In this document: one piece after another, positions 8,236-16,740 of the stretch
How positions within the stretch are numbered: position 1 is the first letter of the stretch
Layout: every line of letters starts with the position of its first letter
Assembly (NCBI GenBank): GCA_016929635.1
Contig: JAFGIL010000058.1
Coordinates: 1-48,557 of the forward strand
Source: Endomicrobiales bacterium
GTDB taxonomy: Bacteria > Elusimicrobiota > Endomicrobiia > Endomicrobiales > JAFGIL01
DNA: 48,557 bases
Reading direction: 5' to 3'
Position numbers and translations under genes: made by a program
The notes under the pieces: model-generated
Told to the model about the DNA's origin: nothing
Seen by the model: the letters and a program-made list of their open reading frames with translations, nothing else
The model's database searches: none

Positions 8236-9339
8236 TCAGAACTTATACGTTAAATCAAGCTGTCCGAGATCGCATTTTTTATCGCCGGCCTCTTCTTTTG
8301 CCTCGCCGCTGATATAATAGTCCACGCCTAAAGTAACGTTTTCAGCCAATCCATACGTAAATACAAATTCCGGGCCTGCGGTATCGGTTCTTCCGTCTCT
8401 TGCGTCTGAATCAGAAAGCCAGTCCATCCATGCATCCTTGCCGAGGCTTCTGTACACGGCTTTTGCCTGCCATTGCCCGTATGATTTTATTTCTTCTGCG
8501 CCAAAAACAATGCCGGCAAGCAACCCGGTATTCTCTTCGGACGGGTCAGGATTGGACACATACTCGCCGAAAAACGCAGATTTATCAAAATAAGGATTAT
8601 CAAAAGTTAAATTAAATCCCAGCGACATACAATTGTAATCATACAAATAGCTCCCTCCGGTTAATGTGTTAGATGCGCCCGCGTTTGCGCTTGCCGCAAA
8701 AGCCGGAGCATTTTTGTGCCCGGAAAGTATGTATTTGGCAGCATTTAATTCCAGCTTTACGCCATCATTTATCTGTATAATTACCCCGGGCTGAACGACT
8801 GTCATTGAAGGATCGTTCCCGTTATCTGCATAGTCCATTATAAGATAGTCAACGTTTCCAAAAAACCGCAGCTTTTTCGAATCCGACATGTAACCGGCCG
8901 CAATACCCTCTACTGCGATATCACTATCCCATAATAGGTCGCCGTGGGTTTTTATGGCTTTTTTTACAGGAATCTTACCTGTTTTAATATTTAAGCCTTT
9001 GACTCCTTTAAATGACCCATATGCATAATCCAGGTTGAATGCCTTTGTTTCAAAACCATTATCCAGAGTCTGGTTTGTTGAACGCGGGTCGGTTCCGCCT
9101 GTTGCAAACCCCCAGGCTACCAGCCAATCCTTTACGGGCATTGCTTCGCCCTGAAGCCTGAAACGGATTCTTGCCCTCTCCCTTCTGTACGTACTTCTGT
9201 CTTCATTCTGATAACGGAATCTCAGATCTCCCCCTATTTTCATACTTTGGACCCAGGAGAGCGTTTTACCAGGCTCTTCCGCCTTTACCGCACCTGCAGC
9301 GCACATTGTGCATAAGACCAAAACAGATAACTTTTTCAT
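8236..9339 (-). CDS. Putative outer-membrane porin, likely phosphate-regulated
   Basis: The 367-residue protein has a clear signal peptide (MKKLSVLVLCTMCAAGAVKA), then GDLRFRYQNEDRSTYRRERARIRFR, an opening seen in putative porins of the Porin_5 type. The remainder is beta-strand-rich and ends LDLTYKF with the terminal aromatic of outer-membrane barrels. A strong AAGGAGG ribosome site precedes the ATG. It leads the operon with PiT copy 2 and lies behind a Pho-box array next to phoR. An anion or phosphate diffusion role, as in OprP/PhoE, is suggested by context; the sequence itself does not show selectivity. Confidence 0.72.
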   Translation of the reverse strand: MKKLSVLVLCTMCAAGAVKAEEPGKTLSWVQSMKIGGDLRFRYQNEDRSTYRRERARIRFRLQGEAMPVKDWLVAWGFATGGTDPRSTNQTLDNGFETKAFNLDYAYGSFKGVKGLNIKTGKIPVKKAIKTHGDLLWDSDIAVEGIAAGYMSDSKKLRFFGNVDYLIMDYADNGNDPSMTVVQPGVIIQINDGVKLELNAAKYILSGHKNAPAFAASANAGASNTLTGGSYLYDYNCMSLGFNLTFDNPYFDKSAFFGEYVSNPDPSEENTGLLAGIVFGAEEIKSYGQWQAKAVYRSLGKDAWMDWLSDSDARDGRTDTAGPEFVFTYGLAENVTLGVDYYISGEAKEEAGDKKCDLGQLDLTYKF

Positions 9340-9427
9340 TTTCCAAAATCCTCCTTTTTGTTATTGCCGACTGAAAATCAGATATCAAACAATTTGCAGC
9401 TAAATAATACAAAATGCCAATTAATTT

Positions 9428-9457
9428 AGTATAAAGGATTTGTTAAATTTGTGTTAA
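9428..9457 (-). promoter_or_regulatory. Candidate porin promoter overlapping the Pho box
   Basis: On the minus strand, TTAACA (9457-9452) is followed after 18 bases by TATACT (9433-9428). The -35 hexamer is poor as TTGACA but is itself a Pho half-site, as expected where an activator replaces -35 contacts. The leader to the porin ATG is about 85 nt. Confidence 0.5.
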
Positions 9458-9484
9458 TTCTGGCCCTGAGAAGGATTAATTCTG
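9441..9484 (-). promoter_or_regulatory. Pho-box array, 11-bp phased direct repeats
   Basis: Read on the plus strand the segment falls into four 11-mers: TGTTAAATTTG, TGTTAATTCTG, a degenerate unit, and GATTAATTCTG. On the minus strand the first two give TTAACA-N5-TTAACA, the Bacillus-type PhoP box; PhoB boxes also use 11-bp direct repeats. The position, between phoR and the porin/PiT operon, is where a PhoB-class regulator should act. Confidence 0.65.
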
Positions 9485-9490
9485 ATTTGA

Positions 9491-10933
9491 TTATGAAAGT
9501 TGTAACGGCAGGATTATTCTGAACCCGGTCCCCGTGCCTTGCCGGCTTTCCACATCTATGGTTCCCTGATGAAGCTGTATGATATGTTTGACTATTGAAA
9601 GCCCGAGGCCCGTACCACCGAACTTCTTTGACCTGGACTTATCTGCTACATAAAACCTTTCAAATATGCGGTTCAAATGCTCTTTGGGAATACCTATACC
9701 AGTATCTTTTATATCAATGATTGTATTTGTTTCATCCTGATTAACTTCGATAGATATACTTCCCTTTTCCGTATATTTTATTGCATTATCAATTAAATTT
9801 ACAAATACCTGCTCGAGCCTGAAAGAATCCGCTTGAATAGGTTTAAGGGATCCGGTTTTGCTTAATCTGAGTTTAAGCTTTTTTTGTTTAATTCTGTCAT
9901 CGAACAGTTTTATTACATCATTTATTAGATTAATAATGTTTACTTCCGTTAACTCTATTTTAAACTTCCGGCTTTCAAGGTTTGACAGAACCAAAAGGTC
10001 GTTAACTATATTTATTAGCCTTTCCGAATGTTTAAGAATTATATCCACATAACGCGCGGATTCCTTTCTGGCAGCAGGTTTTGAACTTTTTACTGTTTGT
10101 TTCAGTGTTTCGGTGAAACCTTTTATTGCGGTAAGGGGTGTGCGCAGCTCATGTGACACATTAGTTACAAAATCTTTTCTAACAGCCTCCATGTGCTTTA
10201 GCTCTTTAAAAAGAGCTCCTACCTTCTCGGTCATATTATTAAAACTGTCTCCGAGCTGTTTTAGCTCGTCGCTGTTTTTTATATGTATTTTTGCATTAAA
10301 ATCACCCGAACCTACCTTTTCGGCAATCAGGCTCAATTCCCTGACAGGATCAGATATTCCTTTTGCAAAAAAATATGAGCCTAACAGCGCCATGATTATA
10401 AAAAAGAACGTCAGCCTTATCATATTGCCTTTCAGGACAGCGGTCAGGTCGCCGATATCCTTTAAAAATATGCTTGCCCTTAATACCCCGTATATGTTCT
10501 TCCCGTCATCTATCGGTATTGCAAGATAAAGCATCTCCTTCTCGAGAGTAGAGCTGTACCTTATAGATGTGCTTCTTTCTTTGCCGCTAAAGGCTTCTTT
10601 TACCTCCGGCCTGTTGCCGTGATTATCCATGTGCTCCGCTTCTTCCTCGGAATCGGCAACCACAGTGCCGTCCGGAGATATTATAGTTAACCTGGTATTT
10701 GTTTTCTCCGAAATGTCTTTAATGATTGGTTTAAGTTTTTTATAATTATGTTTTTTTAATGGCGGTTTTATTGCATATAAAGATACGTCTGCAATACTTG
10801 CCAGTGAGCGGGTTAAGGTAGATATGTACTGTTGCCTTATGACCTCAAACGAGGAAAAAAGTATCAGAATTGAAAAGATAACAAGTATTACAGCATTAGC
10901 GCTGAATATTTTTGAAAATATTGTCCGCCACAC
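9491..10933 (-). CDS. phoR: PhoR-like sensor histidine kinase
   Basis: The 480-residue kinase has TM1 (about 12-30), an extracytoplasmic sensor domain (about 35-165), TM2 (about 172-190), HAMP, HisKA with phospho-acceptor H261 in VSHELRTPL, and HATPase with N box (NLIDNAIKYT), G1 (DTGIGIP) and G2 (GGTGLGLSIV). It starts 6 bp after the phoB-like gene, so the two are co-transcribed. The architecture matches PhoR/WalK-type kinases. The phosphate role rests on the adjacent porin, PiT genes and Pho box. There is no PstSCAB-PhoU operon nearby, so how it senses phosphate is open. Confidence 0.85.
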   Translation of the reverse strand: MWRTIFSKIFSANAVILVIFSILILFSSFEVIRQQYISTLTRSLASIADVSLYAIKPPLKKHNYKKLKPIIKDISEKTNTRLTIISPDGTVVADSEEEAEHMDNHGNRPEVKEAFSGKERSTSIRYSSTLEKEMLYLAIPIDDGKNIYGVLRASIFLKDIGDLTAVLKGNMIRLTFFFIIMALLGSYFFAKGISDPVRELSLIAEKVGSGDFNAKIHIKNSDELKQLGDSFNNMTEKVGALFKELKHMEAVRKDFVTNVSHELRTPLTAIKGFTETLKQTVKSSKPAARKESARYVDIILKHSERLINIVNDLLVLSNLESRKFKIELTEVNIINLINDVIKLFDDRIKQKKLKLRLSKTGSLKPIQADSFRLEQVFVNLIDNAIKYTEKGSISIEVNQDETNTIIDIKDTGIGIPKEHLNRIFERFYVADKSRSKKFGGTGLGLSIVKHIIQLHQGTIDVESRQGTGTGFRIILPLQLS

Positions 10934-10939
10934 CTTTGA

Positions 10940-11629
10940 TTATTCCTCCAGCTTATATCCGACACCTCTTATATTCTTAATAAGATTAGCAGAACTCCCG
11001 AGCTTCTCCCTGAGGTGCCTGATATGCACGTCAATCGTCCTGTCAACCACGATTTTCTCCTGCCCCCATAAATGGTTCAGTATCTGGTCCCTGGTAAAAA
11101 CTTTTTCTTTATTCGATGCAAGCAGTTCAAGTATTTTAAACTCCGTAGTTGTCAGGCTGATTTTCTTATTATTCAGTTCAACACTGTATTTATCCAAATC
11201 AACAACGACATTCCTTCCAACCTGGATTCTTCTGGCACCTTCTGTTTCTTTTTTCCCGGAGTTCCTGCGAAGCACTGTTTTTACTCTTGCCACAAGCTCT
11301 TTTGGAGAGAAAGGTTTTGTGACATAATCATCAGCGCCTATTTCCAAACCAACTATCTTGTCGGTTTCCTCCCCTTTTGCGGTTAGCATAATTACCGGGA
11401 TATGAGAGTATCGTTCATCTTTTTTCAGCGTTTTGCATACTTCAAATCCGTCCGCATCAGGCAGCATCAGATCCAGAATAATCAGATCAGGTTTCTTTTT
11501 GGCAATATGCCTGAAGAAGCTTTTTGCATCCTCGAACTTGAAAGGCTTGTATCCTGTTTTTTTCAGATGGATTGACACCAGCTCAGATATGTCAGCTTCA
11601 TCTTCAATTATAGCTATTAATTCGTTCAT
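10940..11629 (-). CDS. phoB: PhoB-like OmpR-family response regulator
   Basis: The 229-residue regulator has a receiver domain with D53 (LDLMLPD), T83 and K105, and a C-terminal winged helix with RTIDVHIRHLREKLG and a final IRGVGYKLEE. This is the standard OmpR/PhoB layout and length. A GAGG ribosome site precedes the ATG. It is the first gene of the pair with phoR. It is the expected binder of the TTAACA repeats at 9441-9484; no such repeats are visible at its own promoter. Confidence 0.88.
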   Translation of the reverse strand: MNELIAIIEDEADISELVSIHLKKTGYKPFKFEDAKSFFRHIAKKKPDLIILDLMLPDADGFEVCKTLKKDERYSHIPVIMLTAKGEETDKIVGLEIGADDYVTKPFSPKELVARVKTVLRRNSGKKETEGARRIQVGRNVVVDLDKYSVELNNKKISLTTTEFKILELLASNKEKVFTRDQILNHLWGQEKIVVDRTIDVHIRHLREKLGSSANLIKNIRGVGYKLEE

Positions 11630-11647
11630 GGCTTACCTCAGGGCTAC

Positions 11648-11676
11648 ATTTTATAATATTTTAAATGCTGTGACAA
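11648..11676 (-). promoter_or_regulatory. Sigma-70 promoter of phoB-phoR
   Basis: On the minus strand, TTGTCA (11676-11671), a 17-base spacer and TAAAAT (11653-11648) lie about 20 bp before the phoB ATG. It is divergent from the promoter of the plus-strand nitronate monooxygenase-like gene. Confidence 0.6.
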
Positions 11677-11697
11677 ATAGATATTAATTAAGATTTA

Positions 11698-11706
11698 TGC
11701 TATAAT
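11698..11706 (+). promoter_or_regulatory. Extended -10 promoter for the NMO-like gene
   Basis: TGCTATAAT is an extended -10 with perfect TATAAT at 11701-11706. No good -35 hexamer lies at 17 bp, as is usual for extended -10 promoters. The ATG at 11742 follows 35 bp later. Confidence 0.55.
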
Positions 11707-11741
11707 GTTATGCGGTATATTATTTGATATCAGAGGGGTTT

Positions 11742-12821
11742 ATGAAATTACCAGTTTTAAAAATAGGTGACATAGAAATAAAGATTCCCATTATACAGGG
11801 CGCTATGGGTGTTAGAATATCCAAGGCAGGGCTTGCATCGGCCGTTACGAACCAGGGATGTCTCGGCACTATCTCCAGTGTAGGTATAGGCCCTGTTGAG
11901 GGAAAACATATCTCTGAATATGGCGCACTTAACGCGGTAGCCCTTAAAGAAAATATAATAAAAGCAAAAGAAATGTGTGACGGGGGCCCCATTGCAGTCA
12001 ATATATTGGTAGCTCAAACAGATTACGAACTTTTAGTAAAGGCATGTATCGAAGCAGGGGCAGATATTATTGTATCAGGAGCAGGATTGCCTTTCATGCT
12101 TCCTGAATTTACCAGAGATTCAAACATAAAGCTTGTGCCAATAGTTTCATCGGGCCGTGCGGCAAAAATTATTGCGGATAAATGGTTCAAGAAATACTCT
12201 CTGTTGCCTGACGCTTTTGTTGTTGAAGGCACTCTCGCAGGCGGTCATTTGGGTTTTTCATTTGAACAGATGGAGAATATGCAGGATTATCCTCTGGAAA
12301 AGCTGATAGGAGAAGTGCTGGATGTAACAAAAGATCTGGAGCATAAACACGGTAAAAAAATACCGGTGATTGCTGCAGGCGGTATTTATGACGGAAAAGA
12401 TATTGCCAAATTCATAAAACTCGGAGCAGGCGGCGTCCAGATGGCTACAAGATTTGTCTGCACGGAAGAATGCGACGCATCCCAGGAGTTCAAGCAGGCG
12501 TATCTTGACGCAAAGGAAGAGGATATTACATTGATTAAGAGCCCCGTGGGACTGCCCGGAAGAGTAATACGGAACAGCTTTATAAAAGACATCGTGGAAA
12601 GCGGGAAAAAAGCCGTATTCAGCTGCCCTTATCACTGCTTAAAAACATGCGTACCAACAAAAGTACCATATTGCATAGCAAAAGCACTGCTTAATGCTTT
12701 CTACGGCAAAATGGAAGAAGGTTTTGCTTTTGCCGGATCCAATGTCTACAGATGCGACAAAATAACGACCGTCAAGGAACTGATAACAGAATTGGTGGAA
12801 GAGACAAAAAAGTATCTGTAA
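11742..12821 (+). CDS. Nitronate monooxygenase / 2-nitropropane dioxygenase-like FMN enzyme
   Basis: This TIM-barrel flavoenzyme of about 359 residues has the family opening (I)IPIIQGAMGVRIS, a SGAGLP segment, the catalytic-loop region VVEGTLAGGHLGF, and FMN-phosphate motifs AAGGIYDG and GAGGVQMATRF. The family includes nitronate monooxygenases and FabK-type enoyl-ACP reductases. The retained GGH favours the former, but the substrate is uncertain. I start at the ATG at 11742 because AGAGGGG is three bases upstream; a TTG at 11724 is less likely. It is one of only two plus-strand genes here and is transcribed alone. Confidence 0.8.
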   Translation: MKLPVLKIGDIEIKIPIIQGAMGVRISKAGLASAVTNQGCLGTISSVGIGPVEGKHISEYGALNAVALKENIIKAKEMCDGGPIAVNILVAQTDYELLVKACIEAGADIIVSGAGLPFMLPEFTRDSNIKLVPIVSSGRAAKIIADKWFKKYSLLPDAFVVEGTLAGGHLGFSFEQMENMQDYPLEKLIGEVLDVTKDLEHKHGKKIPVIAAGGIYDGKDIAKFIKLGAGGVQMATRFVCTEECDASQEFKQAYLDAKEEDITLIKSPVGLPGRVIRNSFIKDIVESGKKAVFSCPYHCLKTCVPTKVPYCIAKALLNAFYGKMEEGFAFAGSNVYRCDKITTVKELITELVEETKKYL

Positions 12822-12849
12822 CACCACATAGCGGGAAATGCCTATTAAC

Positions 12850-12877
12850 AAAAACCTTGCAAAGCGGGGTTTTTTTA
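12850..12877. terminator. Terminator between convergent genes
   Basis: A-rich bases, AAAACC, a short loop region and GGGGTTTTTTT form a stem ending in seven Ts on the plus strand. It ends the nitronate monooxygenase-like transcript. The stop codon of the convergent GIY-YIG gene (12875-12877) lies inside it. Confidence 0.7.
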
Positions 12878-13123
12878 TTTCCGGATGCCTGACGCCATCT
12901 CAAGCTTTTTCTTTCTTGTTAATTTTTTAATCCGTGCCTCGCATTTAAGTGCGGAGCTTCTGGTGGGACATGCTTTCTTATAGATGAGCTTTTTTACCTT
13001 GAATGCTCTTGTATACCGTGCGCCCTTGCCTTTTTTATGTTCTTTTATACGGCGGGTGATATTTTTTGTTATGCCTGTATATAAAGTTCTGTTCTTACAT
13101 TCCAGGATGTAGACGTACCACAT
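12875..13123 (-). CDS. Small GIY-YIG domain protein (YhbQ/UPF0213 type)
   Basis: The 82-residue protein is a single GIY-YIG domain: MWYVYILEC...LYTGIT, an Arg in the following helix (TRRIKEH), and the catalytic-type Glu in ALKCEARIKKLT. Length and order match stand-alone GIY-YIG proteins. Its role in cells is poorly understood, with DNA repair and mobile nucleases both proposed. No ribosome binding site is seen before the ATG. It is clearly diverged from the second GIY-YIG gene at 17198-17440 and is not next to a tRNA. Confidence 0.82.
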   Translation of the reverse strand: MWYVYILECKNRTLYTGITKNITRRIKEHKKGKGARYTRAFKVKKLIYKKACPTRSSALKCEARIKKLTRKKKLEMASGIRK

Positions 13124-13182
13124 TCAATTATATTACAAATAAATGTTGTTCAGGTCAAATCCGGGAAGGTGCAGGGAAGGTT

Positions 13183-14133
13183 TTAAACGGCTTGTTTCAT
13201 ATCTGTCCTTATGATATTAATTATATCGTTGGCAGTAACAGGCTTTTCCAGATGCCCCTGGGCGCCCATCTCCTCACCCTGTACTTTCAGAGTATTTCCC
13301 GAAATACCTGTTACAAAATATATCAGGGAATTACCGCCGCTCTCTCTTATTGATTTCAGCACTTCAAAACCGCTTATATCTGGCAGGGAAATATCGAGAA
13401 AAATAATTTCGGGCAGGTGCTTGCGGTATAATCCCAGAGCCTCTTCCCCGCTGCCGGCAGTCAACACGTCAATCCCTTCGCGGGAAAGGAAGCTCTTGAA
13501 CTGGCTGCATATATACTCTTCATCGTCTACAATCATCACATTCTGCGATCTCTGTTTTGGCGACTGAGCGGCGGCGCCCGCGACTGCGGCATTCTTGGTT
13601 AAAAAGGCGTTAAACAATAAAGAGAAGTTCTTGAAACAGTTTGCAGCAAGAGAGGTTACAAGCTCTAATTCCTCGAAGGTGCATGAGCTTACCTTATTGC
13701 AGATAGCATTTTCTCTTATAACCGAAAGCCTTTTAAAGTTGTTAATAAAATCGCCTGTCCCTTTTTCTTTGAGTATAGCCGCAGTGTTTTGGTCTATTAA
13801 CTGATTAAAAAGATTAATAAGAAGCTCTCTGTTCAGCAGCCTGGAAAATTCGGTTCTGTTATTCTGTTTTGAATTATTTCTGCACAGCAGCGAGAATATC
13901 AGGTCCTCCAGGAGTATTTCATACACATTATATAAGCACAGGACAGCCATTTGCTGGCCGCTGGCGGTCGAGAGGTCCTGTTCATTAACTATGTTGATAA
14001 GGTTCTGAAGATATTGTACAGGCCAGGGTGTTAAAGACGGCGAAGCTGTATTGCAGCAGTTTTGTGCATCATATGCCAATACAATCTTTTTACACGAATT
14101 ACATTGAAAATACAAGCTGGATTTAGCGTCCAT
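13183..14133 (-). CDS. Response regulator with unusual Cys-containing N-terminal domain
   Basis: The 316-residue protein ends in a complete receiver domain (about 197-316) with acidic pocket D203/D204, phospho-acceptor D247 in FLDISLPD, T275 and K297. The first 190 residues are not a family I recognise: C11 and C14 (CNSC) plus C26 and C27 suggest a metal site, followed by a mostly helical region. An Ala/Gln/Ser linker joins the parts. No DNA-binding or enzymatic output domain is visible, and no partner kinase is adjacent. The ATG has AAGGA six bases upstream. Confidence 0.75.
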   Translation of the reverse strand: MDAKSSLYFQCNSCKKIVLAYDAQNCCNTASPSLTPWPVQYLQNLINIVNEQDLSTASGQQMAVLCLYNVYEILLEDLIFSLLCRNNSKQNNRTEFSRLLNRELLINLFNQLIDQNTAAILKEKGTGDFINNFKRLSVIRENAICNKVSSCTFEELELVTSLAANCFKNFSLLFNAFLTKNAAVAGAAAQSPKQRSQNVMIVDDEEYICSQFKSFLSREGIDVLTAGSGEEALGLYRKHLPEIIFLDISLPDISGFEVLKSIRESGGNSLIYFVTGISGNTLKVQGEEMGAQGHLEKPVTANDIINIIRTDMKQAV

Positions 14134-14174
14134 ATTTTATCCTTTTTTCGCCTGTTTACTTCATTGATAATACA

Positions 14175-14203
14175 TTATTAGCACAAAATACTTCCAGTTG
14201 CAA
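14175..14203 (-). promoter_or_regulatory. Probable promoter of the response regulator gene
   Basis: On the minus strand, TTGCAA (14203-14198) and TAATAA (14180-14175) are separated by 17 bases. The match is moderate. It is the only sigma-70-like pair in the gap, and it lies just after the terminator at 14241-14285. Confidence 0.4.
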
Positions 14204-14240
14204 GGGATTTTTTTATATATAAATTTTTATAAGGTTGTGT

Positions 14241-14285
14241 AAAAAAAATCAGCCCGGATTTCATTTCTGAAATATGAGCTGATTT
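14241..14285 (-). terminator. Terminator downstream of the TonB receptor (in repeat copy A)
   Basis: On the minus strand, an imperfect stem (AAATCAGC... with ...GCTGATTT, 14246-14285) runs directly into eight Ts at 14248-14241. It is the distal end of repeat copy A. The equivalent hairpin in copy B has different bases but a similar fold. Confidence 0.75.
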
Positions 14286-14366
14286 ATTCTGTGAGAGATT
14301 TTTTCCTAACCTCTCAAGTGGTTGCGGGGGCAGTATTTGAATCCCGCCGCGGCGGGATTATGAGCA
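14251..14366 (-). repeat. tRNA-fMet-remnant repeat, copy A
   Basis: This 116-bp stretch aligns without gaps to 17091-17206, about 96 of 116 bases identical by hand count and about 69 of 76 in the right part. On the minus strand it has an anticodon-like CTCATAA, the palindrome ATCCCGCCGCGGCGGGAT (14341-14358), a tRNA-fMet-like 3' end (14341-14319) ending in CCA, a shared linker, then a terminator hairpin. Most of the 5' half of the tRNA is missing, so it is not a functional tRNA. Confidence 0.8.
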
Positions 14367-14477
14367 AGGTATTATGTCATTTTTTTATTTCTTGTCCAAT
14401 GTATTGCAAATAACCATTGAAAAAGCAATAATTATAAAATAAGTTAAGAATCAATCTTATAAAATAACGCCGGCACG

Positions 14478-16430
14478 TTAAAATTTATATGAAGCTGTAC
14501 CGTATACAGCTCTGCCGGGCTCTAAAGGCAGAGTATTAACCCAGTTTTTAGAAAACTCGGGATAATAGTAATCCTGGTCTAAAGCATTTTGTACAAACAC
14601 ATTAAATGATAATGCCTTCATTGTTGGAACGGTATAGTCAAGGTTTACACTCACTATATTAACCGCGTTAGCTTCCGGATTTACCACCTTGCCCGCGTTT
14701 TTCTTGGGCTCGCCAAAATAAGTGTCAAAAACACTTGCTATTAGCCCAAACTCCGCATGATAAGATAACCCTGCTTTTACCATAAAGTACGGAGAGGCTA
14801 CTTTGCCGTCTTTTTCAGCCTGATAGGTTCCCCCTCCCTGTACGTAAAGGCCTGACATCAGAGACACTCTTGATTCTATTTCTAATCCCTGTATTTCCAT
14901 TGTGCTTGAATTATCATAGGAGCTGGTACCACCCGATATTGTAGGATGAGAAATGCGCGTAATTAAATCTTCGTAGTTGCTATTAAACAATGTTAATGAC
15001 GACTGATGTTTTTTAGCGTTATAAAGCACCTGAAAATCCAGGGTTTTTACTTTCTCTGGTTTTAACGAAGGATTCCCCACTAAAACACCCGGGAAATAGG
15101 TTAATGTTTCTATGGCCCAGGGAGACCTGAATGCTTCTGCATATGAAGCCTTTGTTGTCAACTTATCCGTGAACTGATATGTCCCGCCTATGCGGGGTAC
15201 GGTAACTGCATCTATATCTTCCGGTTTGTTATACTGTGCTCCTCCAACAAGTTTCAGCTTGTCTACAGGTTTATAATCTAACTGGGCATAACCTGAAAAA
15301 TAATTGTTATCGAAATCGACTATTTTAGCCGCACTGATATCCTCGTTTTTCTGATTTTTCAGAACCATACCCGCCATGAAATTAACGTTTTCCATAACCG
15401 GCCCGCCGATTGAAACTTCCCCCAATATGTCATGGGCGCCTTCGCTGGAAGCAAGGCTATTATTGCCATAGCTTTCAAACATGTAATAATTGTAAGTTAG
15501 ATTAGCCTGAAAATTATAATCACCGGAAAGTTTTTTGCTGTATCCTATATCAGCATAACGCCTGTAAGTTGTAAGCCAGGCAGCCCCGTTTTCTCCTGTA
15601 ACTGCCCAGAGAGGAACAAGCCCGAAATCCTTCTGTTCAAGTTTGGCAATATAGAAATCAAAACTAAAATCTTTATATTTTAGGAATAGAGAACCGCTTG
15701 TGTTATTGTTTCCAAGTTTTGTTTCACCGCTGTATTCGCTGCCGGGCGCGGGAGAAGCCGAGATGGCCTTAAAATCCCAACCGTCGTCCTTAAAGTAATT
15801 TATGTTGGCAAGCAAACTTAGGTCATTATTTTTAATATTGATCGTCCCTTTGCCAATATTTGCCCCGAAAGAACCGGCGCCTATGGAAACTTTGGCATCC
15901 ATATCTTCAGCAGGTTTTTTGGTAATAACGTTTATAACTCCGTCAAAAGCATTTGTTCCGTACAAAACTGACCCGGGCCCACGGACGTACTCTATTCTGC
16001 TAATTACCTCTACCGGGAACATGTTATAGAAAGAAGCGTTCAGCCCGCCTGCCACATCTTCCCTGAAAGGCCTACCGTTAATGAGAATTAATATATGGTT
16101 ATCGTAATGCCCTACAAGATCCCCGCGTACTACCGCAGCATTCCTGGGATATAAATGAGAACCTATAGGCTGGATACTGGGCATTCTCTGCAATACATCA
16201 TAAAAAGTAACTGCACCGAAATCCTTTATTTCCTGAGCGGTAATAACCGTGACGACCGCAGGCGCTTCCTGAATTTTTTCTTCCTTTTTTGAAGCAGTCA
16301 CAATGGAACCCATGTCCATAAATAACAAATCTTCAAGTGAAGTCCCACTCACATCGGCAGCAATTGCATTTGCTGATACAACTGGCAAACTAATTGTTAA
16401 AGCTAACAACATTGAAAATACTTTGCGCAT
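14478..16430 (-). CDS. TonB-dependent outer-membrane receptor
   Basis: The 650-residue protein has a signal peptide (about 1-25), a TonB-box-like GSIVTASKK near residue 43, a plug domain (about 55-170) with APAVVTVITAQEI, and the diagnostic VRGPGSVLYGTNAFDGVINVIT. The C-terminal barrel ends in ASYKF. The plug most resembles BtuB/CirA-type receptors for cobalamin, siderophores or similar ligands, but the ligand is not determinable. It has its own promoter and a ~200-nt leader with no recognised riboswitch. It lies between two copies of a tRNA-remnant repeat, which hints at acquisition as cargo. No tonB-exbBD genes are in the window. Confidence 0.88.
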   Translation of the reverse strand: MRKVFSMLLALTISLPVVSANAIAADVSGTSLEDLLFMDMGSIVTASKKEEKIQEAPAVVTVITAQEIKDFGAVTFYDVLQRMPSIQPIGSHLYPRNAAVVRGDLVGHYDNHILILINGRPFREDVAGGLNASFYNMFPVEVISRIEYVRGPGSVLYGTNAFDGVINVITKKPAEDMDAKVSIGAGSFGANIGKGTINIKNNDLSLLANINYFKDDGWDFKAISASPAPGSEYSGETKLGNNNTSGSLFLKYKDFSFDFYIAKLEQKDFGLVPLWAVTGENGAAWLTTYRRYADIGYSKKLSGDYNFQANLTYNYYMFESYGNNSLASSEGAHDILGEVSIGGPVMENVNFMAGMVLKNQKNEDISAAKIVDFDNNYFSGYAQLDYKPVDKLKLVGGAQYNKPEDIDAVTVPRIGGTYQFTDKLTTKASYAEAFRSPWAIETLTYFPGVLVGNPSLKPEKVKTLDFQVLYNAKKHQSSLTLFNSNYEDLITRISHPTISGGTSSYDNSSTMEIQGLEIESRVSLMSGLYVQGGGTYQAEKDGKVASPYFMVKAGLSYHAEFGLIASVFDTYFGEPKKNAGKVVNPEANAVNIVSVNLDYTVPTMKALSFNVFVQNALDQDYYYPEFSKNWVNTLPLEPGRAVYGTASYKF

Positions 16431-16627
16431 ACTTCCTCCTTTTTTCTGTTTTTACATATCCTAAATTACTGCATACAAAAACGAAAACTCGGATAAAAGA
16501 GTTATCTATCCGGTATCAAAGAATATATAACGGATTACTTCGTTTGGTTTGGTTTGGTTATAAAAGGCTACTTTTAAAACCATTTAATTCCTATAAATTT
16601 CTCGTTCTTAATAAAGCTATTTCCATC

Positions 16628-16656
16628 TTTATACATAAATTTATTTGAAATGTCAA
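16628..16656 (-). promoter_or_regulatory. Promoter of the TonB-dependent receptor
   Basis: On the minus strand, a perfect TTGACA (16656-16651), a 17-base spacer and TATAAA (16633-16628) give a strong sigma-70 promoter. The 5' leader is about 190 nt. It contains a CGGATA...TATCCG hairpin and ends with AAAAGGAGG before the ATG. I recognise no B12 box or other named riboswitch in it. Confidence 0.75.
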
Positions 16657-16740
16657 ACTAAAATTAATAGCAAATAGTGTCTCTTTATTAAATTATTATT
16701 TTTATTAAGGGTTTTGTTCTAGCTAAAAGCTCGCCGACCG

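Noticed and set aside
11072-11386. Plus-strand frames inside phoB and other conserved genes
   Set aside because: They are shadows of well-supported minus-strand genes, and no conserved features are seen in them.
14319-14366. Second tRNA-Met gene
   Set aside because: Only the 3' end and an anticodon-like segment are present; D arm, 5' acceptor and a normal T stem are missing. The same holds for 17159-17208.
16434-16627. Cobalamin or other riboswitch in the leader of the TonB-dependent receptor
   Set aside because: The leader is about 190 nt, but I find no B12 box or other conserved riboswitch core, only a small CGGATA/TATCCG hairpin.
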